DNA from: Acanthaster planci
Taxonomy: Eukaryota > Echinodermata > Asteroidea > Valvatida > Acanthasteridae
Assembly (NCBI RefSeq): GCF_001949145.1
Contig: NW_019091378.1
Span: 1,731,077-1,755,970 of the forward strand
Direction: 5' to 3'
DNA length: 24,894 bases
Shown: positions 1-9,644 of the stretch, one piece after another
Numbering within the stretch: position 1 is the first letter of the stretch
Layout of the letters: each line of letters starts with the position of its first letter
Translations under genes and position numbers: made by a program
The notes under the pieces: generated by a model
Told to the model about the DNA's origin: nothing
What the model saw: only the letters and a program-made list of their open reading frames with translations
The model's database searches: none

Positions 1-246
1 AGTACACCTTGTGCCAACCTTGCAGAGTCCCTCAAGACCCCAGGACAGAATGGGATCAGTACTACCAACTCAGCTAGAAGATATGAAAAAGCTAGAGAGA
101 AGATGCGAACCCTTGGTAAAGTCCTTCAACATGCACGATGCTTGAATTCAAGTATTGTGCAGGCAAGAGATCTAATTAAGCCTGCCTGTACAATACTTGA
201 ACAACAATTAAATCAAGCAGTGGTGACACAACATATTTTCAAGTAA
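1..246 (+). CDS. C-terminal end of an unrecognised open reading frame, truncated at the window edge
   Basis: Reading from base 1, 81 sense codons run without a stop to a TAA at 244-246. The translation is hydrophilic and rich in Arg, Lys, Gln and Ala, with segments such as RRYEKAREKMRTLGKVLQHA that would form an amphipathic helix, and it ends VVTQHIFK. No domain is recognised. The 5' end lies outside the window, so there is no start codon to judge. A 19-bp inverted repeat (147-201) sits inside the frame, so part of this could be repeat DNA that is open by chance. What supports coding is the open length and the helix-like composition. What weakens it is the lack of any family match and of a visible polyadenylation signal nearby. 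It could be the last exon of a host gene or of another mobile element. Confidence 0.35.
   Translation, partial: STPCANLAESLKTPGQNGISTTNSARRYEKAREKMRTLGKVLQHARCLNSSIVQARDLIKPACTILEQQLNQAVVTQHIFK
147..201 (+). repeat. 19-bp inverted repeat with a 17-nt loop (hairpin)
   Basis: The left arm at 147-165 pairs with the right arm at 183-201 at all 19 positions. 18 are Watson-Crick pairs, and the last is G159 facing T189, which would be a G-U wobble in RNA. The loop is 166-182. Pairing stops at both ends of the arms. It could be a small foldback repeat or the stem of a structured transcript; the stem is shorter than a typical animal pre-miRNA. Confidence 0.75.
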
Positions 247-465
247 ACAAAAGTAAAACAATACAGGAGGCCGGCTTTAGGTCATAAAACTTAATTGTAA
301 TGCTGGTGAAGGGCAAAGTCTCAGTTCTAAGGAGGAAGTTCTATCTTCTACGATGATGGATCCGACTCTGGGCACAATCTCAGGGCCTAGATGGGCATGC
401 TTCTTGGTCAATTTCTGTGGGGAAAAAATATATTACAGCGAAATCGCTACCACGAACTTCTTGTT

Positions 466-1096
466 TCAAAGAAAGGTTTTCGTGACTCCGTTGCCTGAAA
501 AATCATTGTTGACGATCTCATAACGAGCATTTGCGAATCGCGATGGTGAAAACATGTGTGCAGTGCACCTCACTGGTTCCTGTTCGGCCAAACCGTTGCC
601 ATAGAAGGCATGATGGAAATGCGGAAACCAGTCAATGTACCGTTCCTGCCCAAAAGGGTCGTACGTCAGCTCATAGCTCTATAGTTGGAAGTCGAAAAAA
701 CACTGCCGTCACAAATTTTTCTGCAGGTTCATTCGCAAAAATTGATCTCATGTCTATGTTTGTGTTTTCTGTGTTGATGGGTTTGAGGTTGTACTGCTTG
801 TACTCGAAACGAGCTTGTTTCCACAAAATTTCTAGCCACAGCAGGAAGTCTTATCGCCCGCCCCTCCAGATGCATCGATCACACTCGCTTACAAAACGGT
901 ATACAGACATCGTTTGCCAGTTTCCTGTCATCACGAGCTTAAGGCATGATTCAAAAATCAACGATTTCTTACACTGGTTACACAAACACCCAAACAAAAT
1001 TTCCCTTCCCACTTCCAACAAAAATACGCTCACATAAGTTCTCTTTACTACTTGCAGCTCAAGAGCCCAACTAATCACCCATACTGAATTATTCAT
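466..1096 (-). pseudogene. coding-like relic of an unrecognised multicopy family, copy 1
   Basis: On the minus strand one frame runs from 1096 down to a TAA at 853-851, then stays open for 59 more codons to a TGA at 673-671. After a frameshift near 665 a second frame is open for 65 codons to a TGA at 468-466. The translation has protein-like character throughout: a Cys cluster (CLCNQCKK), the segments GNWQTMSVYRFVSECDRC, DFLLWLEILWKQARFEYKQY and YIDWFPHFHHAFYGNGLAEQ, and many aromatic residues. A diverged copy in the opposite orientation lies at 4446-4870, which shows the sequence belongs to a repeated family. I do not recognise the protein. Two stops and a frameshift make it a relic. The plus-strand frame across 531-1037 is the shadow of this. 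Confidence 0.5.
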
Positions 1097-1693
1097 ATTG
1101 TTGCAAAAAGGCGTACCCAGCAGAGGTGCTGGGCATGGACAACAAAGACAAAATCAAGGTCGGTCGTACAACCCTTGCAGTGGACCGAAGGACTGTTCCC
1201 CCAAGACGACCGGCCAAATTACTACGACCACAATTTCCCGACCCCCCAATACTTGCTCACACCCTGCGCATACGTGCGTCTTACAACTGCAGAAGACCCA
1301 ACAATAACAACTGATGAACACGGCAGAGAACACTAGGCTTAAGTGTGAAAACTTGCTCATGACTGAATAGGCCTAAATGGGTACTTGTACATGTATATAA
1401 GCGATAACACGAAGCAGACGGAAAGAAATTCTAAAACAGCCTCACATTTCGACCCTAGCAGGATCTATATCAAAGGCAAAGAGAAGAAAAATTCTAAGAA
1501 AATGTAATATAATCGCAGAAAAGAATACGCAGGAAAAATGCAAAAAGGCGGGAAAGGACAAAACTTTAATACAGATAATGAAGATGTGACGATGTTATGT
1601 CACTAAATGGTGATGTTTCCTGGTATTCAAAACCCAGCGACCATTGCCATAGATGTAAAAATGACCTAAACAGCAATTTTAATCTTTCTACAG
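1097..1693. other. gene-free stretch with one TATA-like box
   Basis: Short frames on both strands overlap one another and show no recognisable protein. The only site worth noting is TATATAAG at 1394-1401, a good TATA-box match about 290 bp upstream of the relic exon at 1694. Nothing shows that it is used. Confidence 0.5.
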
Positions 1694-3064
1694 GCATCTA
1701 GAGGTTGGGCCATCATTCTTAGTCAACAGAGGGCCACACAACGAGGTGACCATTGAAACCCACATCGGGACGTGCTTCAGATGGTCCATAGCATGGTAGC
1801 TGCAAGGAAGACCATCCTCATTCTCGTCTTCGACGGAGGATGTGATTACAACATCAACCATCTGGACAAAGAAATCTTCTATGGTCGCCTTTTTAGGGAC
1901 ACCAATCTGGATGGCCTCATAGTCACATCTTACTCTCCCGGGTACTCATCCCTCAATCCCATCAAACGGCTCTGGGGACAGGTCACCAAAGCGCTGTCAT
2001 CAGTGTACCTTTTTGACACACTTCCAGGTATTAAATATTTGTTTGTCTTGCTGTGATTGTTTGGTTTTCCTGTTTCGAGTTCTTACCTGGAAGCAATAAA
2101 TATCTACTGTATATACAAATTATCTTTATCATCAAAATTCACCCCCCCTTTCTAAATAGTTACATGATATGCATACGTATACTCCGTGTTTGCACCGTCT
2201 GACTGGTACCCGGCATCTGCGTGTTGTTATTATGGAAATGCACAAACCACTTTCATTAAGCCATTAAAATGAAAATTCGTTACTGTGGAAAAAGTACTAA
2301 CAGAATAAACACCGACTGAACCAGTTCCAATTGAGATGAATGAGGCCAATATTTTTGCATGTCCTACTTAACGGGAAAATTGTTTCAAAATGTGTAATAC
2401 ACATCATGTACAGGCGTTATAATAATTGTCAAGACTTTGCGTAGCCATTTCCATAAACCATCCGTTTCCATTTTTAATTTCAGGAGAGGACTGCCTACCA
2501 TGCTCCCAAACTCATCTGACTGAAGACCAGAAGCTTCAGAAGGAGCATCAAGTTTTTAACTTGGCTATGGGACGCCTCAAACAGTACCTCTGCGGTGTCA
2601 AATACTGTCAACAGCCGTTGACAGTATCCCATATCGAAAGTGGCACTGGGAGGGATATTTATGGTGATTACCATGAGGTAAAGCAAATAATCAACGCCTC
2701 CGCAAAGAAGCTCCGTGACCATCCTAATCTTCAGCAAGAGAATCTTTTCCTTCACAACCACATGGACAAATGCAAAGGGCAGCTGATTCTTTTCAAGTGC
2801 CAAAAAGCGACTTGTGGCCATTGCTCCTCTCGACCATGTGTTGCCAAAACTGAGACCATGCAGATTCTCTGTGACTTTCCCACACCGGAGCCATCGACTT
2901 CTCTCCCAGGGCATTTCATCACTTCCGCGAAGCCCTCGCTCGACCTTGAAGGCTTCCTGACGGCCATATGCCCTCTGTACGTGACAGCGTTCATGGCCGC
3001 TGTGAACAGCCTGGCTGCAGATATATCTTCACATTGGAGAAGGGACGAAAAGACCACTGTCTGA
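1694..3064 (+). pseudogene. two-exon DDE-like transposase relic, C-terminal part
   Basis: Exon A is about 1694-2027 and exon B is 2484-3064, ending in TGA. The intron has GT at 2028 and a TTTTAATTTCAG acceptor ending at 2483. Both sides agree on phase 1, giving LPGEDCLPC across the junction. Exon A holds LILVFDGGCDYN, then GRLFRDTNLDGLIVTSYSPG and NPIKRLWG. From memory this resembles an uncharacterised animal repeat family with a DGG motif and a downstream NPIE..W motif, as in IS630/mariner-type DDE enzymes. Here the expected Glu is Lys. Exon B carries a Cys/His cluster (KCQKATCGHCSS) and the tail PEPSTSLPGHF. A frameshift near 1790 separates VNRGPHNEVTIETHIGT (frame starting at 1695) from the rest, so the copy is broken. 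Upstream exons were not found. Confidence 0.65.
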
Positions 3065-4445
3065 AAATCCACCAACCGTGAAGTTTAAGCAGATTTTGAT
3101 TGTTTTTAATTGTTACAAAATTCAAATCCAAGGTGTAAATTTGGCAGAGAATCAATGTTTTCAAAAATACAACATGTACAAAGTTGCTGTTTGTGATGAG
3201 ACTGCAACGGGTTACCCTGTACTGTATAGGGGCAACATTTTTCTGATTCAGAAAAGTGGCAATTCCGTTTTCAAAAATCCTCAATTCTGTTCCCGATTCA
3301 GGAATTCCACAAAAACATTTCATCAGTATTAGTCTATGACAAGTCCATGTTTCAAGAGTCGTAATTTTATGTCACATGTGTGTCTTCATGCATTACAAAA
3401 TATCCTGTTAGTCATGCAACAGCCATCGATACAGCAAATAATCCAAATCGAAATGTCTGCCATTTTAGTTTAACCACTGGCGAGAATATTTGGAAATTTG
3501 TCACAAATGTTAGGGCTTTGTTCGTTTGTGACTCCAGTTCATACCATTCTCATATTAGGAAGTGGATAGTTTTCTATCAAGTTCACAATGTGGTGAGATC
3601 CATTTCGTTTGAAAAAAAGATCAGTTCTTGTTCTGTTTTGCCGCTGTAGTCTCGTCCATTCTGCACGGCTGTTCGCCATTAATCAAGACATCCACGAGCA
3701 AAAACTTCAGTGACATCTTTGAAGAATTTCAGTCCTTTCTTAAATTACGTGATTTCTAATTTAGGTTTATGTGACTTCATAAAGTTTGATATTACTGGTA
3801 TTGCAAAAATATGTCCTTGCATAATGCATTCTTGTAATATATTTATGATGCATTCTTCAAAAATTCAATAGTTTGTACTCAAGTGATGGAAATAATTCCT
3901 TATTGATTTTTTTCATGTTACCAATATGCCATACTGAATGGTTGAATTTAAAGATTAAAGACCTGGGAGTACATCTGTTGTTGGCGTATGATTGAAAATT
4001 ACCGACTAATGTATTGCTGTTCAGTTAACCGCACAACTTGGCTGATAATTCATATAATTTGTCGATTGTTTATGTTAGGATTAAAATGTTGATCCAATAG
4101 AAGGCATAGAATCCTTCGACCCTGAATAACTGTCTCGCTCTCCATTCCAGTATGTCGCTAGTTTCCTTTATATATAGGACTCTATAATAGGCCTATTCCA
4201 ATACAGGCTGTCTTTATTACGCCCCAACACAATTGTGCTATGCGTCTCAAAAGTAGGGTCGGTAGGCCTAGGTCAGATTTTTTGTTGTTGTTTGGGGGAC
4301 AATATGTGTGCTGATTGAATGGCATCAACGGGGAGACATCTTCTAAAATTATCTCAAAAAGTGATTAACAAATGTCTTAATCCATGTAAACATTTCTACA
4401 TTCGGCATTTCAAAAAAAAAATATACACGATTCACACAGTGCATG
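3065..4445. other. gene-free AT-rich stretch
   Basis: Several short frames exist, for example 3078-3332 and 3380-3649 on the plus strand, but their translations have no recognisable motif and they overlap frames on the other strand. TAGGCCTA-type palindromes occur near 4190 and 4265. No gene, RNA or clear repeat boundary is seen. Confidence 0.55.
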
Positions 4446-4870
4446 CTACTCAGGCGACCGCCACGGAAAACTGGCCAACAATGTCAGCATGTACAATGTA
4501 TCGCGTGGTAAGCTTGCGTGATGCATCTGGATCAGCGGGCGATTAACCTTGTGCCACGAGCAGAACAACCTCAAATTAAACTCACGAATGCAGAAAATAC
4601 ATACATAAATAAGAGACCAAGTTCTGTGAATTGCAGAAAACCTCTTCCAACATCGGTGTCTTTTCGACCAGCAGCCTTTAGGGCTGCATCCGTGACGTGT
4701 ACGGCCGATGTAGAGTGGACTTGCACAGTACATGTACATGACGTGTTTGGTGCAGACTGGTTCTGGTTCCTACATTTCCATCACACATTCTTTGCATGGG
4801 CGTGGTGGGAACCAGAGCACCTTTTTGTGCATTGAGCTTGTTTTCACCAATGCGACAGCAAAACATGAAT
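4446..4870 (+). pseudogene. coding-like relic of the same unrecognised family, copy 2
   Basis: This plus-strand segment matches the minus strand of 466-930 at many points: GNWPTMS at 4465 against GNWQTMS, the shared stretch GATGCATCTGG (4521) followed by GCGGGCGAT, ACAACCTCAAA (4565), a matching run of GCAGAAAA and TTTTCGAC blocks, and the CATTTCCATCA block (4772), which translates as FHH in both. Frame is lost several times, so no continuous product can be read. The shared blocks keep their order, so this is an older, more degraded copy of the same unit in inverted orientation about 3.5 kb away. Family and function are unknown. Confidence 0.5.
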
Positions 4871-6203
4871 CGGAACTCATGAAAATAATGCCTTCTTTCA
4901 AAAATTGCAAATGCAAGAAGGAAGACATATAAAAACAAGCATTTTAAATATGAAAAAAGATTATTGAAAGGATGTTTGTGAAGACAGAAAAGACATCAGA
5001 TTTCAACTGGCCCATACCATAGATCAGCTGGTCCGCCGACTTTTCTACAGGTCTATTCTCGGGCCAGCGGACCACCAATTTCGACCCCTGAAAAGTGGAC
5101 TGTACTGGTCCGGTCAGGCCCCCAGAAGACCCAGCTTTATTGATTGGCGTTCCTTTCTTCATGTCCGAGAATGATTCCGTCAGCTCCTCAAAGGAATTCC
5201 ATATGTTGACTCCAGTTTAGTTCACAATACTCCCCTGACAAAGAACCAAGATAATGAGCTACGCTTGGCTGAGCCGAGTCAAGGCCAGAGGGGTCAGAAG
5301 CCCTGCGTTAATGATTGCCATGCTACCTTTTGTTAGAGGATTTGGATGCACAAAAGGAACTTCTGCTCTCTGCAAGGCCTAGGCTTGGCTCAGCCTGTGA
5401 AAGGCTTTCACGCATCAGTCTGTCCGCCGGACTCCCTTAGCCACTTTTCTTTGAGCAGCTTTAGTGTCCTCAGACCGAATGGCCAAACACCAACTCAAAT
5501 GGACTGATATACCCAGCAAGAAATGAGACCGAGGGGTACCCCCCATTATGTCCAATCCCTATACACATTCCAGACTATTGTTACTGAACACTTCCCCCTA
5601 AGATGTCTGAAAGGAATTCCCCAGATTCCTGCGAGACAATGACCAACACAAAGCAGGGGGGGGGGTTCTTTCCGTCTCATACCTTGCTGCATATGTGGAC
5701 TGAACCCTAAAGATTCTTGTACTGACTCTCTGACTGCAAAAAGCAACATGTGGATCTCTTCATCGCAATACCTTTCACAATCAAATTCATATTAGTTTTG
5801 TTAGAAAATCGTGCAATATTTGGAATTTTCAGTAAAGCTGGAAACATTGTTGCTAAAGCATCTCACAAGCTTGTGTTTCATCCAAGCCAACATAACTTAA
5901 AACACTTTGTAACATTCCCTACACCCCAGCATATCATATTTTTCATAGGATAGTTTATGTCAAGCCAGCCTTTTGTCTGTAAGTCTCATATTTTTTCCAT
6001 TGTACTAAAAATGAATGAAGTAAATAAGTGATAATGTTCCATTCGTTTGCATTCCACTCCAACATAATGACAGATAGGTGGCGACATTTTTGAGAATCCC
6101 TGCTTCATATAGTGTGCAGTGATTTTTTTGATGTGACAGTGTGTTAAATTGTCAGCCCCATTTCAGCCTGACATGACTCTGTAGTCTGGGAGCTGCGTGA
6201 GGT
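4871..6203. other. gene-free stretch with a G10 tract and short inverted motifs
   Basis: No convincing gene. A run of ten G lies at 5656-5665. TGGTCCGC (5029-5036) is repeated inverted as GCGGACCA (5066-5073). The words GCTTGGCTGAGCC (near 5263) and GCTTGGCTCAGCC (near 5383) are near copies. The minus-strand frames at 4944-5162 and 5546-5749 have no recognisable domain. Confidence 0.5.
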
Positions 6204-6541
6204 TTATTTAACATGGAAGGTAAAAGGATTGAGGTGCTGGGGGTTTAGTACTAGCCAACCCATTCTTACATTGTTCATGTGTTGGGTGTGGCAGGGGGGC
6301 CACTCGAAACCCCACCCCAAATTGGATTTATTTAACGTGAAAGGTACAAATTTCATTTTTGTGCCAATGGAAATTCTGGTGGAAAGATCACTTAAGAATG
6401 ACGGTAATTAGCACTAATTAAGGTTTTAATTAACATGAAAGGTACAAGTATGGAACCAAATCAGGAATGTAGAGGGTGGTTGCCTGATGGAGAATCACTA
6501 ACGTCAGAATGAAAATTTTGGTGGAACGGTCGCATAAGAAT

Positions 6542-6554
6542 AGGTCAAAGGTCA
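6542..6554 (+). promoter_or_regulatory. perfect DR1 nuclear-receptor-type motif, copy 1
   Basis: Two AGGTCA half-sites in direct repeat, separated by one A. This is the consensus arrangement bound by RXR, HNF4 and COUP-TF type receptors. It lies at the end of the third repeat unit. Binding is not shown by sequence alone. Confidence 0.5.
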
Positions 6555-6873
6555 CTAATTTGGCCAGAGACTAATTGAAATTGCCATATCTCTTGACCTA
6601 CATTATATAAACAGTTTAAATTGGTCTCAAAATGAAGAGGGTGTTAAGATGCACCACTGGGGCGTAAAAAGTTTCAAGAAAATTACTTCTAGCTGGGTCA
6701 AATTTTGAAAAAAACACCTAAAAATGTACCTGTTGACCCCCCCAGACTAATTATTGTTTCAATTAACATAAAAGGTACAAGTACAAAACCACTGGGGATA
6801 TGTAGAGGATGGCCACCTGATCCAGAATCACCAACTTAAGAACGGAAATTGTTGTGGAAAGGTGACTTAAGAT

Positions 6874-6886
6874 AGGTCAAAGGTCA
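6874..6886 (+). promoter_or_regulatory. perfect DR1 nuclear-receptor-type motif, copy 2
   Basis: Identical 13-base motif, AGGTCA-A-AGGTCA, at the matching position of the fourth repeat unit. Confidence 0.5.
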
Positions 6887-7032
6887 TGCCACACCCCATG
6901 ACCCCTAATTAATGTTATAATTAACATGAAAGGTACAAATACAAAACCACTGGCGATTTGTAGAGGGTGGCCACCTGATTTTGAATCATCAACTTCAAAA
7001 CAGAAATTGTAGTGAAAAGGTCACTTAAGAAT

Positions 7033-7045
7033 AGGTCAAAGGTCA
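7033..7045 (+). promoter_or_regulatory. perfect DR1 nuclear-receptor-type motif, copy 3
   Basis: Identical 13-base motif at the matching position of the fifth repeat unit, about 500 bp upstream of the coding relic that starts at 7551. Confidence 0.5.
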
Positions 7046-7063
7046 TACCACACCCAATGAAAG

Positions 7064-7550
7064 CATGTATATGTGATTCATTTTGCACTTAGCTCCCAAT
7101 ACATGTACACTGGTACTGCAGTCATCCTGGAAGCCACTTGCCTTTTTAATAACCATAAATTCAACATATTTGAAATGTAAACTCCTAAATAGGAAGTAGT
7201 GGGGTTTGATTTTTAAATATAAATTACAGGTATACAGTTCAGGTGAGTCAATTAATTCAAGTACTGATTTATAAAAATTGAGGTGGCATGCCCTGTAGTA
7301 TGGACACTGGGTGCATGGTGAGCCAGTGGGCTGCCAGGCATGCCATTGTCCAGTTTTGAGAAAACTGATTCAGTGTGAAGACAGTACAGTTGGAGAATTA
7401 GGACAGACGACGTTCTTTTCTCTCTTTGCATACAGACTGCTGACGTGGACCAGTTCAGTTACCGGTACACTTATTTAGGCCTGACAAGCAACATACTGTG
7501 GGACCCATACAAAAGTGCACAGAAATCCTCTTTCCTGGTTGGTTTTTGCC
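7064..7550. other. spacer upstream of the large C2HC-family relic
   Basis: No gene seen. The 8-bp palindrome GGCATGCC occurs twice (7285-7292 and 7337-7344), flanked by partly inverted sequence (CATGCCCTG and CCAGGCATG). A frame open from 7515 runs into the relic, but the better start is at 7551. Confidence 0.5.
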
Positions 7551-8868
7551 ATGGCTACACCCAGTTGCCCCCACAGGGAACCTCCTGACTGTGCGTCATC
7601 AACGTCCGATGCTGCAGATACAGCCAGAATATGTCTCCTCCATGGGAACCAACCAGAAAAACAGAAGCAAGCAGACACTTTGCTGTTCAAACCGGAACAA
7701 TGGAGATCGGTAGTTGAAGCTGCATTTCAATGAAAGCAGGTGAAAAACTTTGATAAATCCAAGTACTACCGTGTAGTTCAGTCACTTCCAGACGAACCGC
7801 TCAGTGACCATGGATACCATGTCTTTTGCTATAAAAACTTCACAGCAGTGTCACATGAAAGGAATAAAGAAACAAGGCCCACTGAGGGGATGCCCAGTTC
7901 AGAGCATCTGCATTCTGCAACTAAAATCTCTCCTGCGCCTGCATGTACATCTGACATCTTTCCAAAAAAATGCCTTTTCTGCAATCAAGCAAGGAGAAAG
8001 AAGGGTGCATGTACATGCAGTTCAGAGGAAAAGCTGGGGGCTTGCGAAACAAAGCAAGCTGAAGCTACGATTAATGCAGCGGCAAGAGTGAACAAAGTCA
8101 ACAAACTTCTTGCTGTAATTTCGGGTGTGGATTTTGTAGCAAACGAAGTTGTGTACCATAACATTTGTAAATCAACCTACATAGAACAACCAAAACTAGT
8201 GTCAAAGGACAGTGAGAAGACTGCGATTGGACTTGAGGGTATCTATTCATATAGTGAGAGATCGGTTATCTTGAACAAGAGACCAGAGCTTCTAACTTCA
8301 GTATACGCTCAGTATGTAGAGATGTGTGAAGATGTTGGGGACACCCCCATAACAACAGCCCAAAATTTGTTAAGAAACATACAGAACAAATTCGGGGAAG
8401 GTCTTAGAGTGCTGTGTCAGTCGGCTCAAAAAATCGGGGAGCATTTTGTATGCAGAAGGGGTGGCTGAGGAGGCAGTTCAAGCTGCATATGATTATGTGT
8501 CTTCAGCAGAGGCACGTATTAGGAAGGCAGCTCTGGAACTGCAAAAGGCAAGAAAGGATGTGAGGAGAGATCCTCTTGTAGATCCTCCAACACTGCAAAA
8601 TTTGCGTTCTGGAGAAGCATCTCCACCTGACTTTCTTCTCACTTTCTACAGAGTTCCATATGGTGGCCCCAATACCAAATTGAAGAGCCCTAAGTTGGAA
8701 AGGCATGCCTCCTCATCTAGTCAAGATGCCGTCTACATAGTCCAAAATGGTCAAGTAAAACAGATTATTCTGGGTATGGCCATCAAATCGATGACTGGAA
8801 GCAAAAAGACCGTGCAGATGTTGAACAGGTTTGGGAACATCGTAGATTATAGCACAATAGAGGAGCAT
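7551..8868 (+). pseudogene. N-terminal part of a very large C2HC-finger repeat family
   Basis: The start is taken at 7551 because GCCATGG is a strong initiation context. The frame continues to 8447, interrupted only by TGA at 7731. A one-base shift in the T-run at 8444-8447 moves it to the frame that runs on to a likely donor (GT at 8869). Visible parts: an early RICLLHG segment; PDEPLSDHGYHVFCYKNFTAV; a finger with CLFCNQ, then a helical KLLAVISGVDFVANEVVYH and ICKSTY, giving a C-x2-C...H-x3-C pattern; a charged helix (AEARIRKAALELQKARKDV); then SSSQDAVYIVQNGQ, IILGMAIKSMTGSKK and QMLNRFGNIVDYSTIEE. From memory this is an uncharacterised multicopy protein of over 1000 residues in aquatic animals, probably mobile-element-derived. 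Roughly the first third is present. The matching C-terminal module is found 13 kb away (21758-22316). Confidence 0.7.
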
Positions 8869-9644
8869 GTACTCATCTCATCACTTTGACAAAAATTGTT
8901 TGGTACAGTTGGCAAAATTTGTGTGTATTTTCTGTTCTTAATTTGAGTTCTATGCTATGTATGGTGATGGGGCGCTTTGTTAATAGCTATATGTTGCGCT
9001 ATTTCGTTACCATGGCAACTAAATTTGAAATTTATTCCAGACTAGATCTCATGACCTAATAATAAATAAATATAATAAATTGTGACACGGCACGAATAAA
9101 CAAGCGGAAAGTCGCACACACAGAAAATGCGCTATAGGCAGAAATGTTTATTTTTCAAGTGAGAGGTCGATTTTGAGATTTTTACATGCAAAAAATACCT
9201 TATCCGTCATATCCCAAATTTTCATTGCTGAATTCAAACTCCAAACTGTGTTTTTTGAGCAGGAAGATAAAACATCGAACGCAATGCCAGAACTCCAGAA
9301 TGACTTATAGAATCGAGGGCAAGAAAGTTTGTTGTGAATCCTTCATGTTCATCCACTAGTGAGTGTAAATAATTTGATCATTAAGTTTTGTGTTTATGCT
9401 TTTGACACTGTCACTAATTTTTTTTATTTCTTCTCATTAACATTGCTTTTGTGAACAAAAGTGGAATCAGTTGTGCACACTCTGTGTACTCGACATTGCA
9501 ATGCATGCGACACTGCAGCCAGTGCAGAAAAAAATCTCTTTCTACTGAACTTTGAGAATCATTCTAACTTTTTACCAAAGAGATGAATTGAGAGAAAACA
9601 ATCATGAAATGTAAAATGTAATCCATTCATTTTTTTTCTTTCAG
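8869..9644. other. AT-rich spacer between two relics
   Basis: It begins with the putative donor at 8869 and ends with the TTTTTTTTCTTTCAG acceptor at 9644. It contains AATAAATAAATATAATAAAT near 9059, which includes possible polyadenylation signals. The flanking relics belong to different families, so this need not be one intron. No coding sequence is seen. Confidence 0.5.

Larger units (their letters stand above)
6204..7063 (+). repeat. five diverged copies of a roughly 100-330 bp repeat unit
   Basis: Each unit opens with a variant of ATTAACATGAAAGGTACAA. Anchors lie near 6204, 6327, 6427, 6760 and 6917. The last two units (6760-6916 and 6917-7063) are the most alike: both continue with ACCACTGG, a GTAGAG.(A/G)TGG block, GGCCACCTGAT, and GGTCACTTAAGA or close variants, ending in TAGGTCAAAGGTCA. 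The third unit shares the same order with more changes; the first two are partial. The insert between 6560 and 6750 is unrelated to the anchor. This is a decayed tandem array or cluster of one interspersed repeat. No coding potential is seen. Confidence 0.8.

Noticed and set aside
531-1037. 168-codon plus-strand open frame
   Set aside because: It overlaps the minus-strand coding-like relic, whose translation is more protein-like and is shared with a second copy. The plus frame has no motif.
5656-5665. G10 tract as a G-quadruplex
   Set aside because: A single uninterrupted run without three further nearby G-runs does not meet the usual four-tract pattern; it is probably a simple homopolymer.
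6204-7063. CRISPR-like array
   Set aside because: Units are long, diverged and unevenly spaced, the window is eukaryotic and no cas-like gene is present.
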